Part shown: positions 1-6,779 of the stretch, piece after piece
How positions within the stretch are numbered: the first letter of the stretch is position 1
How the letters are laid out: each line of letters begins with the position of its first letter
Assembly (NCBI GenBank): GCA_026770615.1
Contig: MU631358.1
Coordinates: forward strand, 286,054 to 296,968
Direction: 5' to 3'
Source: Pavlovales sp. CCMP2436
Taxonomy: Eukaryota; Haptophyta; Pavlovophyceae; Pavlovales
DNA: 10,915 nt
The notes under the pieces: generated by a model
What the model was told of the DNA's origin: nothing
What the model saw: only the letters and a program-made list of their open reading frames with translations
Database searches by the model: none
Position numbers and translations under genes: made by a program

Positions 1-150
1 ATAATAATTACTATGTTTAATACAAATATTGTTACTACGTTTAATAATAACAGATTCATATATTAACAATAATAATTACTATGTTTAATACAAATATTGT
101 TACTACGTTTAATAATAACAGATTCATATATTAACAATAATAATTACTAT
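1..150. repeat. 68-bp AT-rich tandem repeat (about 2.2 copies)
   Basis: Positions 1-68, 69-136 and 137-150 repeat the same AT-rich unit with a 68-base period, beginning ATAATAATTACTATG. The first two copies look identical. The third stops after 14 bases, just beside the splice donor of the leftmost exon of the leftward gene (162). The array therefore lies in that gene's next intron and probably continues beyond the left edge. Confidence 0.9.
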
Positions 151-162
151 CTAAGATATTAC

Positions 163-1271
163 CGTCCGCCACCATCATGCGCAGGATGGGGAGGCACTGC
201 TCCGCGGCAGATGAGAAGGCGTCCTGCCCCCCCTGCCCCCCCTGCTCCGAGGCCGCGTGGCTCGCGCCCGCACGCAGGTTGAGCATGGCCTCGCCGACGC
301 GTGTGCCTCGCATCTCCTAAAAGAATTAAGAAGAAAAGTCATTCAGATTTTTTTTGGAGTACCTCGGCTGGCAGCAGTCATGTGAATAGCTACTCGGTAA
401 AGAGTAGTTATAAGCTACTACTTCTCTTCAGTAGTTACAGGCTTGTAACTACTGACTAGCTTGTTAGTCATGTGAGTAACTAGTCAGTACAAGTAGTAGT
501 TAGTAGCTAGTCATATTGGTCATTAGTAGGAGTGGGGGTAGTAGGAGTAGTCATACTACCGGCAGTAGTCATATGAGTAGCTAGGCACATTAGTAGTGAG
601 TAGAAGTAGTAGTTAGTAGTTGGAGTAGGGTATACGTTTGAGTAAGGTACAAGCAGGAGCAGTCATACTTCCAGCAGCAGTCATATGAGTATGTAGCAAT
701 CTTAGTTTTGAGTAGTAGGAGTGGCAAGCCCGTACGCCTTCGAGCTGCAAGTTGGGGGACGTAAAAAGAACTAGTGTTAGAAAAGCCCACACACTCGGAG
801 ATCGCATCTTCATCTGAATATCCGCAACCCACCGTCTGCTGCCCCATCTATATAATTATAAGTAAGTCGTAGTTTACATTTAAAAAAAGGGAGTAAGGGT
901 ACAAGTAGTCGTAGTCATACACCGGCAGCAGTGTACTAGTATGTAGTGATATTAGTATTTAGTAATAGGGATGGGGGAACAAGTAGTCGGTCATCTTGGT
1001 ATTTAAGAGAAGGAGTAAGGGTAGAAGTAGTCTAAAAAAAAAAAACCTCTGCCGGCAGCGCCGCAGTTCTTTATCGGCCGATGTTTATAGATATTTACAC
1101 GAATAGATATTTGCACGGTCAAGTAATCGTAGTCGCACCTCAGCTGACTGCGCCGCCACTACCGCGAGAGGGTTGATGGCAAATCGGATGGCGGCGAGCA
1201 ACAGGTGCGCGTGCGGGCCTGTGTTGTTGTTGTGGTGGTTGTTGTTGTTGTTGTTGTTGTGGTGGTGGTGG

Positions 1272-1306
<35 letters not shown>

Positions 1307-1513
1307 CTTGTTCTTGTTGTTATTTTTATTGTTTTTATAATTGTTGTTGTTGTTGTTGTTGTTATTCTCGATGTGACTCTCATTATGATCATACTTAGTT
1401 ATGAGTATTCATGTGATGGAGAGAGAGTAGGATTGCACTCGTGTTCGTGTTCTTTGTATAGATATATAAATATACAGATTTACTCTAGAGATAGATAGAT
1501 AGATAGATAGATG

Positions 1514-1544
<31 letters not shown>

Positions 1545-2901
1545 CTAGATTTATTTAGATTTATGTATATTTATATATTATATTCTTGTTGTTAGCTACC
1601 GTCAACGTTTGCCGCGGGCCGGAAGTGTGCCCACCCTTCGTGACCGGAGCGCTTTTGGCCGACGAGCGAGCAGAGCACACACCTGCTCACCGAGAGAGCG
1701 GCTTTTTTTTTTTTTTTTTTTTGCAGGTGTTGTAGCAGTACAGAAGTAGCGTCAGCTACAGATCAGAACTTTTGCTTGAATGTAGTGCCAGTATCAGTAC
1801 TAGCATCAGCACACACCTGCTGACTGTGAGGGGGGCTGTTGTACAAGTGTCGTGGCAAGTGAGTTACAAGAACAGTGTCAGCAACAGATCAGCGTCATTA
1901 CTTGAAAGTTTTTCACAGCCGTGTAGTAGTAGTAGTAGTAGTAGGAGTATCATTATCATCGTGCTTTATTTTACGAACCCGCGTGTGCGGCGGCCGAGCC
2001 CGCCTCCGCCATGCGCTCAGCACTCGCGGCGACGAGCGCCGCGGCCGCCGAACATCTTTTCAAATTATTAATTAATTATTTAATTAGTTAAGTAGGTAAC
2101 TTAAACATAAGCTAGTATCGCGAGCGCAGTCGCCGAACCTTCACTAAAATATATTAAATTATTGATTGATTGATTGATTAATCGCAATTGGCAGAAGTGC
2201 TCCTCCTCTACCACCTCCTGCACACACGCGCTTCTCATCATCATCATTCTTATTTATTAAATCAACTGATTAATTGATTGATCGATTGATCGAATGATTG
2301 ATTGATTGATCGATTTATTCATTTTTGATGAGTACTGTCGTTCTGATTGCTGTTGTTAGTATTATAAAGATTGTTGTTCTGATTGTTGTTGCTAGTGTTA
2401 TATGATGACCATTGTCCCTATTCTTGATGTATGATTTTTGATTCGTGTATTATTACGTATGATTCATGAATTATGAATTACGAATAGAACAACAAGCATA
2501 ATAATACGTATTTAATCATAAATCATGAATCGCAATTCGTAAATCGTAAATCATACATCATACAAAATGAGGATTACCTCAAAGCCTTGCCGGCAGTTAT
2601 GATCGCAGTATCCGCCGAACATCTTTCCAAAATAATTAGATAGTTAGTTAGTTAGTTAGTGAAGTAGTTAACTTGGACATAAGAACGAATCAAGAGGATT
2701 ACCTCAAAGCCTTGCCGGCAGTGATGATCGCGGTGTCCGCGGTGTTGCTCAGTTCCTCCATGAAGCGTTTCAGCTTCTCGTCCTCACCCCCAACTGCAGC
2801 CACCCACGCCCGCTACACCATTTACAACAACAACAACCTCAAAAATAGTCAGATGAATTGCAACCGTAATCAGTCGCCTGTGAGAGGTCCCACGTGACGT
2901 C
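163..2901 (-). CDS. Downstream exons of the leftward gene: Ala-rich helical C-terminal region (tentative, partial)
   Basis: Five short GC-rich stretches on the minus strand behave like exons with compatible phases: 2865-2901, 2703-2793, 1979-2055, 1139-1218 and 163-316, where a phase-1 donor leads out of the window. Each has a GT donor and AG acceptor. Exon 2865-2901 starts in phase 0, as needed after the exon ending at 3438. The conceptual product has charged then alanine-rich helical stretches (EDEKLKRFMEEL, ADTAIITAGKALR, SAAAALVAASAERMAEAG, LLLAAIRFAINPLAVVAAQ) and a Gln/Gly-rich linker before QCLPILRMMVADG. I recognise no family. I infer that it continues the MORN-type gene because the phases chain without a break and no competing start is visible. 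Weak points are the purine-rich acceptor at 2902, the GTTCGT donor at 1978, and an in-frame TAA at 1971-1973 if that donor is not used. An alternative exon at 2703-2782 would join directly to the exon ending at 3438. Introns are 650-820 bases and mostly repeats. Confidence 0.5.
321..1060. repeat. Degenerate AGTAGT-rich minisatellite region
   Basis: This intronic stretch (between exons 163-316 and 1139-1218) is mostly AGTAGT, GTAGTCAT and TATGAGTAGC variants. A longer unit recurs: GTCATACTACCGGCAGTAGT near 550, GTCATACTTCCAGCAGCAGT near 660, and GTCATACACCGGCAGCAGT near 913. The first two are about 110 bases apart. The second and third are separated by a dispersed repeat copy at 723-792. I see no exon in it. 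Confidence 0.7.
723..792 (+). repeat. Dispersed repeat R1, copy a
   Basis: The segment with GCCCGTACGCCTTCGAGCTG, then CAAGTTGGGGGACGT, then AAAAGAACTA closely matches the reverse complements of 3836-3900 and 4351-4404. This copy is inverted relative to the others. It interrupts the AGTAGT minisatellite, so it probably inserted there. No coding capacity is visible. It may be a fragment of a larger mobile repeat. Confidence 0.7.
1221..1365. repeat. GTT trinucleotide microsatellite
   Basis: Nearly pure GTT repeats with GTG interruptions run from 1221 to about 1310, and again at 1338-1364. They lie just upstream, in the minus-strand sense, of the acceptor of exon 1139-1218. The transcript would carry an AAC-rich tract ending in ACACAG before that exon. 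Confidence 0.9.
1485..1547. repeat. GATA tetranucleotide microsatellite
   Basis: About fifteen GATA units with one GATG interruption, followed by AT-rich sequence. It lies inside the intron between exons 1979-2055 and 1139-1218. Confidence 0.93.
1671..1912. repeat. Diverged tandem duplication, about 126-134 bp, with internal T20
   Basis: Two diverged units can be aligned. GCACACACCTGCT occurs at 1675 and 1809. GTCAGCTACAGATCAG at 1751 corresponds to GTCAGCAACAGATCAG at 1877, each followed by a CTTGAA. The first unit also carries a run of 20 T at 1703-1722, which accounts for part of the length difference. A GTA microsatellite follows at 1920-1945. All of it is intronic in the leftward gene model. 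Confidence 0.7.
2160..2320. repeat. GATT/GATC tetranucleotide tracts
   Basis: GATT repeats occur at about 2163-2182 and again, mixed with GATC, at 2272-2320. They lie in the long intron between the chimeric exon (2578-2622) and exon 1979-2055. The segment between them is unremarkable pyrimidine-rich sequence. Confidence 0.85.
2425..2566. repeat. Imperfect AT-rich inverted repeat
   Basis: GATGTATGATTT near 2425 is answered by AAATCATACATC near 2550. Within this lie partly complementary ATTATTACGTAT and ATAATACGTATTT stretches and several GAATTAT/ATAATTC-type motifs. The whole could fold as a long, weak hairpin of about 140 bases. It may be an old foldback element or drifted simple sequence. 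Confidence 0.45.
2578..2622 (-). other. Chimeric duplicated cassette exon candidate (45 bp, in frame)
   Basis: On the minus strand this segment starts with the acceptor and first bases of exon 1979-2055 (GAAAG then ATGTTCGGCGG) and continues, after a GCGG overlap, with the last 35 bases and donor of exon 2703-2793 (ending TTTGAG, donor GTAATCC). Both ends are phase 2 and the length is 45, so including it adds 15 residues without a frameshift: CSADTAIITAGKALR. Relative to the parent exon it differs at GAC/GAT, ACC/ACT and ATC/ATA, all third positions and all synonymous. The intron copies beside it also correspond: CTTATGT, AAGTTA and CTACTT are shared near both acceptors. This is what one tandem duplication with breakpoints inside two neighbouring exons would leave. 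Whether it is spliced in is unknown. Confidence 0.6.
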
Positions 2902-2941
2902 CTTTTTTTTCTCTCTTTTTTTCTCTCTTTTTCCGTCTGTA

Positions 2942-3412
2942 GTACTATGAACACCCTCCGACTTTCATGCAAATCGTGCATATATAAAAGTCACTTTGCC
3001 AGTATTGTGCAAAAATCAGAGGGGTGCGTGCCAAAGCAAGATTTGATCCAAGTAGAATATTGAAGATACCTCTAGACGCAGAATTGAGCGGGGAACAACT
3101 TCGGTACTACGGTCCAACACCTGATTCAGGAAGTACAAGAAAACGGCCTTCAAAGTGAAGAGAAGTATGTGACTCGTATGCTGAAAATACGGCCCTTAAC
3201 TTTGAAGGCCGTTTTCTTGTACTTCCTGTTGGAATCAGGTGTCAGACCGTATTACTAAAGTTGTTCCTCGCTCAATTCTGCGTCTAAGGGTATCTTCAAA
3301 GTTTGGTAACTATTAAAAAGACCCTACCCGGTATCGTTATTGGCAAAGTGGCTTTTATAAATACACGATTTGCATGAACTTGCAGCCCAGATGCGTGCAG
3401 GCATGATTTCTA
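2942..3412 (-). repeat. Dispersed repeat R1, copy b, split by a foldback element
   Basis: The left half at 2942-2964 (ending CCTCCGACTT) and the right half at 3378-3412 (starting ACTTGCAGCC) together match copy c at 3836-3900, with the foldback element 2965-3377 between them. Only ACTT appears on both sides. The right half matches well (about 22 of the first 28 bases). The left half is more worn (about 17 of 24). Confidence 0.6.
2965..3377. mobile_element. Foldback/MITE-like inverted-repeat element, 413 bp
   Basis: The ends are long inverted repeats: TCATGCAAATCGTG at 2965 and its exact complement CACGATTTGCATGA ending at 3377. Complementarity continues with gaps for about 190 bases per arm, including AAAACGGCCTTCAAAGT against ACTTTGAAGGCCGTTTT, leaving a short loop near 3165-3200. 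The element is flanked by ACTT on both sides, a plausible 4-base target-site duplication. There is no open frame, so it would be non-autonomous. It lies in the intron between exons 3438-3500 and 2865-2901. The superfamily cannot be told from this copy alone. A related element with different outer ends lies at 10074-10511. Confidence 0.8.
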
Positions 3413-3437
3413 TGCTCATTTTTTTTTTGGATCGTAC

Positions 3438-3510
3438 CTGCGAATGGTTCCATGTGACCTCTTCGTTAATCATATTTCCGTCCGCCCCAAACTCAATGCG
3501 CTGTGAGGGT

Positions 3511-3551
<41 letters not shown>

Positions 3552-4313
3552 GGGGGGGTAAAGAGCTGGTCATGGGGTCAGGGCTCGGATGGGGGTGGGT
3601 TAGGGATTGGGGTTGTGTGTGGGGGGGAAGGAGGTTGTGGGGGTGGTTGTAAGGGGAGAGGGGAGGGGGCACCTTGTGCACGCCTACGGGGAGGAAGTTG
3701 CGGTACTCGCCGCAGTAGAAGTGGCGCGTGATGTGCTCCATAACCACGTCGCTCTCGCTGAGAAGCATCGCCCTCCACCCAGCGCCCTCGCGCGCGGGGA
3801 TGAAGATCGCCGAGTCGAACCCAAACTCCTCCTGCTTTTTTAATAATAGTTCTTCTAACGTCCCCCGACTTGCAGCCTGAAGGCGTACGGGCATGCAATT
3901 CACGATATAATTTTTCTCAGTGGTGGTCATGCAGCTCAGGCGCAGCTGAAGACCTGCTGGAACGGCGGATTCACTTGCGAAAGTGACGTCGATATGAACC
4001 GACGACAATGAGAGGACTCGAGCGGAATAAATTATACAGATTTATATTCGAGTGGAATAAGCGTGACAGGCGAGAAGAGCTTCTCGGGCAGGACGACTTT
4101 TCGCTCATGTTTGAGCACCGGGAATCGTTCGGAGCGAAGCACGCACGTGACAGCTTTAAATAATACATTTATGAGACTCTTCAAATATTAAATATTACAT
4201 TCATTAGACATTCATGAATTTAATATTTGAATAAAATTAAAGGACACTCAACGCTTGGGGACGGACGTATTCCTATATCATATCATATACACACATATAT
4301 ATATGCATGTATA

Positions 4314-4344
<31 letters not shown>

Positions 4345-6241
4345 CGGCAAGTGTTTTTTTTAATAATAGTTCTTTTAACGTCCCCCAACTTGTATGGGGT
4401 TCCTATATTTGATATTTTAAAACTTACGGACCCCATACTGATTAGAGCCATATGCGCACGCACCTGCTCCAGTGGCTCGCCGATGATGTACATTTCGCCG
4501 CCGGGGAGGATGAGCGCGCACGCGCCCTGCGCCCTGCTCTTCCGGAACTGGCCGAGCAACTCGCTCCCCGCCAGCGCGCCGGATTTGAAAGTCATGCAGC
4601 CAAAGCCTGGGGCGAAAAGTCAGGGTTGGGTTTGGGGTTTGGGTTGAGGTTCAAAATGGGCCAATGGTTCTAGATACGGAATGGGTTTAAAGTTGGGTCA
4701 GGAATAGAAGAAGCAGAAAAAAAAGAAAAAAAAAATGGGGGGGGAAAGTGGCGCACCTTCGGGCCACTCCGCGCGCAACGAGCCGAGGTATACGTAGTCC
4801 TCGCGCTGCGCAAACAAAAAGTGTCAAAAATGGAATTAAATCTAAAATTCGGGTCATAACTGGGGTTGGGTTGAGTTTGAGGTTAGATCAGAGCTGGTTG
4901 AGAGCGAGTGCGCCGGCACGGAACAATTGGGATTGTAGACGCGCTCATTCCGAATACTATTCGACCAATCACTAAATCAAAAACAAAACAATCGAAAAAA
5001 AATCGAAAAAAGCAAACGAAAAAGTCTCGTCGCACCTGCACGCGCCCCAGTCCGTCCAACGTCGTCTGGCTCGGGTCCAGGGGTCCCTTGAGCCCGGGGG
5101 ACGTTGCCGTCACGAGTTTCTGCCAGTCGCCCGCGTACGAGCGCAGTTTGCCGTCACCAACCGCCCCCGGGACCCACTGGACAGTTAGTTAGTTAGTGGA
5201 CAGACAGCAGGGGATGTGGGGGATGTCGGGGGTTGGGTCAGCGTTGAGATAGGGGCTAGCGTCAGGATTCAGATTCGGATTAAAGGTAGTATTGGAATTA
5301 GGGTTTGGGTAAGGGTTAGTATTAGAGTTAGGGCTAGCTGCAGACAAATATGAACACAAATATGAACACAAATATGAACATAAATATGAAGCCAGCACCT
5401 CCGCCACTCCGAGGCCGAGCAGGTTCCCGCTGGCGATGCAGCCGCGAAAGACTCCGTGGTCCGGCATCGTGGTGACCCCCAGCCCGCTCGGCTGCCCGTG
5501 CTGGAACTGTCCGGAGACTAGGGACTGGACTCCGGACGTGGCGCTGTGGCGCACGCCCAGGCCGTAAAGCTTTCCGTCAACAAACTGTCCGCACGACTGC
5601 GACTCGCCGAAGCGCTGCCAGCCTACGCCATGCGGCACCCTGGCCTTATCACGCGTCGCGAGCTGGCCCACGTATTCGGCACGGTCAGGCAGCAGCAGCA
5701 CGCACTCGATCCGCGCAGACTCCTCGTCGGCGCTTGAGGTATTTAAAAAGAGCGAAGACGAGCGCAGCGAGGCGGAGGGCAGCGAGGACTCGGCGGGTTG
5801 CGCGAGGAGCGCCGGTTCCTCGAGCTGCGGCGGGAGCACCGGCGGCGGCGGCAGCGGCTCGGGCGGCGGGGGCACGCGCGAGCGCGGCCGGAAGATGCTG
5901 CCGTCCCACTGCTGGCCCAGACGCACGTTTGAAGGGAGCACCGAATAGACCATCCCAGAGGGCGGGTGCAGCACCTCCAAAAGTTGCGGGCTGGACGCAA
6001 CGACGACGGTCTCCACCCAGTAGGGGACCGTGCCCTCGCCGTGCTCGAGATCTTTCGCGTCCACGATGTCGCCCATCTCGAACACCGTCCCCGCGTCGTC
6101 AAGCGGCGGTACCGGCCGCACCATCTCTGCGCGGCCCGATGGCACGGACCGATGGTCGAACGCGCGGTAGAGCGAGAAGCCATGGTAGCTATCGCCAGGA
6201 TCGCATTGGACCTCGCACCCGCCCGAGGGTTGCTGCTGCAT
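3438..6241 (-). CDS. MORN-repeat protein with Tudor/Agenet-like N-terminal segment (first six exons)
   Basis: Exons on the minus strand, in order: 5399-6241, 5036-5176, 4757-4805, 4464-4606, 3673-3831, 3438-3500. All have GT-AG borders and the phases agree, giving 466 codons before the downstream exons. I chose the ATG at 6241. The frame stays open upstream to a TGCAG at 6303-6307, so an upstream exon is possible. Residues 54-108 (FEMGDIVDAKD...VPYWVETVVV...VLPSNVRL) resemble a Tudor/Agenet-like fold. Residues 123-138 are proline-rich. Residues 190-280 hold about four MORN-like units (CGQFVDGKLYGLGVRH, SGQFQHGQPSGLGVTT, RGCIASGNLLGLGVAE), and another lies around LGSLRAEWPEGFGCMTFKSG across exons 3-4. 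MORN proteins often act as membrane- or cytoskeleton-linked scaffolds, but no catalytic domain is visible and the function is unknown. Introns of 150-630 bases carry C-rich telomere-like tracts. Domain assignment is by eye. Confidence 0.72.
3514..3558. repeat. Poly-G run (G37, then A, then G7)
   Basis: An uninterrupted run of 37 G at 3514-3550, one A, then seven G. In the leftward gene's transcript it becomes a C37 tract ending 13 bases before the acceptor at 3501, followed by TCCACCCTCACAG. It sits where a polypyrimidine tract would. The + strand could form G-quadruplexes. The run length may be affected by sequencing error. Confidence 0.92.
3590..3672 (-). repeat. Telomere-like G/T-rich tract in intron 5 of the leftward gene
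   Basis: The + strand reads GGGTTAGGGATTGGGGTTGT and similar, so the transcript carries CCCTAACCC/AACCCCAA motifs. It fills the 5' part of the intron between exons 3673-3831 and 3438-3500, upstream of the C37 run. Confidence 0.6.
3836..3900 (-). repeat. Dispersed repeat R1, copy c, abutting a splice acceptor
   Basis: On the minus strand it reads GCATGCCCGTACGCCTTCAG, GCTGCAAGTCGGGGGACGTT, AGAAGAACTATTATTAAAAA. Its A-rich end runs directly into the GCAG acceptor of exon 3673-3831. It shares about 35 bases with copy d (4351-4404) with only two mismatches, in the same orientation and in the same intron. Confidence 0.75.
4180..4231. repeat. Perfect 14-bp inverted repeat (hairpin)
   Basis: TTCAAATATTAAAT at 4180-4193 and ATTTAATATTTGAA at 4218-4231 are exact reverse complements with a 24-base loop. 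It lies in intron 4 of the leftward gene. The adjoining 4010-4170 segment is of mixed composition with no recognisable exon. Confidence 0.8.
4283..4344. repeat. TA/CATA microsatellite
   Basis: TATATA and CATATATA runs with interruptions, from about 4283 to 4344. It lies in intron 4 of the leftward gene, just before R1 copy d. Confidence 0.88.
4351..4404 (-). repeat. Dispersed repeat R1, copy d
   Basis: The minus strand contains AAGTTGGGGGACGTTAAAAG followed by AACTATTATTAAAAAAAA, matching copy c. Homology stops after CAAGT; the sequence beyond it (GTATGGGG at 4394, CCCCATAC at 4431) forms a small inverted repeat not present in copy c. Copies c and d flank about 450 bases of intron 4 as direct repeats. 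Confidence 0.7.
4611..4700 (-). repeat. Telomere-like tract in intron 3 of the leftward gene
   Basis: The + strand shows GGGTTGGGTTTGGGGTTTGG and further GGTT-type units to about 4700. In the transcript this is AACCCAAACCCC-like sequence leading into the CCCCAG acceptor at 4607. An A-rich and G-rich stretch at 4715-4748 completes the 150-base intron. Confidence 0.65.
4850..4890 (-). repeat. Short telomere-like tract in intron 2 of the leftward gene
   Basis: The + strand contains GGGTCATAACTGGGGTTGGG followed by TTGAGTTTGAGGTTAG, giving C-rich sense sequence about 45 bases before the acceptor at 4806. The rest of this 230-base intron is plain T-rich sequence in the transcript. Confidence 0.5.
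5215..5340 (-). repeat. Degenerate telomere-like minisatellite in intron 1 of the leftward gene
   Basis: The + strand has repeated GGGTT/GGGTTA/GGATT units, clearest at TTAGGGTTTGGGTAAGGGTT near 5298. The transcript sense is CCCTAACTC/AACCCTTACCC. The unit is loosely 6 bases and heavily drifted. Translated readthrough would give Asn/Pro repeats, but the tract follows a good GTGCTG donor and I treat it as intron. Confidence 0.7.
5344..5389 (-). repeat. 12-bp tandem repeat beside the exon 1 donor
   Basis: Four near-identical copies of a 12-base unit (CAAATATGAACA on the + strand) begin just inside intron 1, a few bases from the donor at 5398. The unit is a multiple of three and would read through as repeated SYLC, but the abrupt composition change at GAG then GTGCTGGC argues for splicing. 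Confidence 0.88.
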
Positions 6242-6779
6242 GGCGCGCGACCCTCTGCTGAACCCACACGACCACCGCTCGATGACCAAATGACGGACGA
6301 GGCTGCAATTTTTTCAAAGTTTATGAAAGTTAGGCTGCGCAAAAGCAAAAGTTCAGCCTGTGGTTCGCGAATTGCCCCCTCGCTTGCAGGTCTCCGTGCC
6401 GGGCCCATGAGCGCCCATGGCCGACCCAGCCATTAATTTTTTGTAGTCGTACAAGAAAAAACCACGCGTGGGCACGGATGAATCGGAGCCAAGATATCAC
6501 GCAGATAAAAATGCAAAGCTGCTAGCCACCGAGCTCGCGCGCCTTGCCGTGCAGCGCGAAGACCAGTGTGTGTGCGTGTGACTATGTGTCTGCCTGAGAG
6601 TGTCAAGTCCTGTGAGCCTCGAGGAGAAGTAGGCCAGCGCTGGTCTTGTGGAGGCGTACCAACTGCTTTGTTACCGGCTTTCCTATTTTGTGTGCCCCCA
6701 AGGCACTAGTGCCGCGCCCGCGTGCATCGCGTGTTGCACGCCCATTTAAAAGTTGAGCACAGCCGCGTGGTCCGAATCG
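6242..6779. promoter_or_regulatory. Shared upstream spacer of two divergent genes
   Basis: This 538-base stretch separates the two start codons and must hold both 5' untranslated regions and promoters, if no upstream non-coding exon exists. A TTTAAAA at 6745-6751, about 30 bases before the ESF1 ATG, is the only TATA-like string near that start. A GTGTGTGTGCGTGTG run lies near 6568. On the leftward side an AATTTTTTC stretch near 6308 precedes a TGCAG that could be an acceptor. I see no further gene in it. Confidence 0.5.

Noticed and set aside
1205..1498. Plus-strand frame of repeated valine and its minus-strand threonine counterpart
   Set aside because: Direct translation of the GTT microsatellite. 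Only the minus-strand frame at 1139-1218 looks exonic.
1605..1700. GC-rich island on the minus strand that can be read as an exon between 1139-1218 and 1979-2055
   Set aside because: It has usable AG and GT sites, but it overlaps a diverged tandem repeat, the acceptor context is poor, and the simpler join without it is phase-consistent.
1971..1976. In-frame TAA after exon 1979-2055 as the end of the leftward gene
   Set aside because: Possible but not preferred. A donor at 1978 gives phase 1, which fits the next exon at 1139-1218, and that in turn fits 163-316. I keep this as the main alternative.
3493..4008. Long minus-strand open frame ending in a poly-proline run
   Set aside because: Only 3673-3831 has coding character. 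The upstream part is dispersed repeat R1, and the proline run is translation of the C-rich intron.
4010..4170. Possible extra exon of the leftward gene in intron 4
   Set aside because: Composition is mixed, but no frame joins in phase with the neighbouring exons, and the flanking exons already join in phase 0.
5734..6261. Overlapping plus-strand frames, rich in Arg and Ala, opposite leftward exon 1
   Set aside because: They are antisense shadows of a GC-rich exon. The minus-strand frame has MORN-like units and a proper donor.
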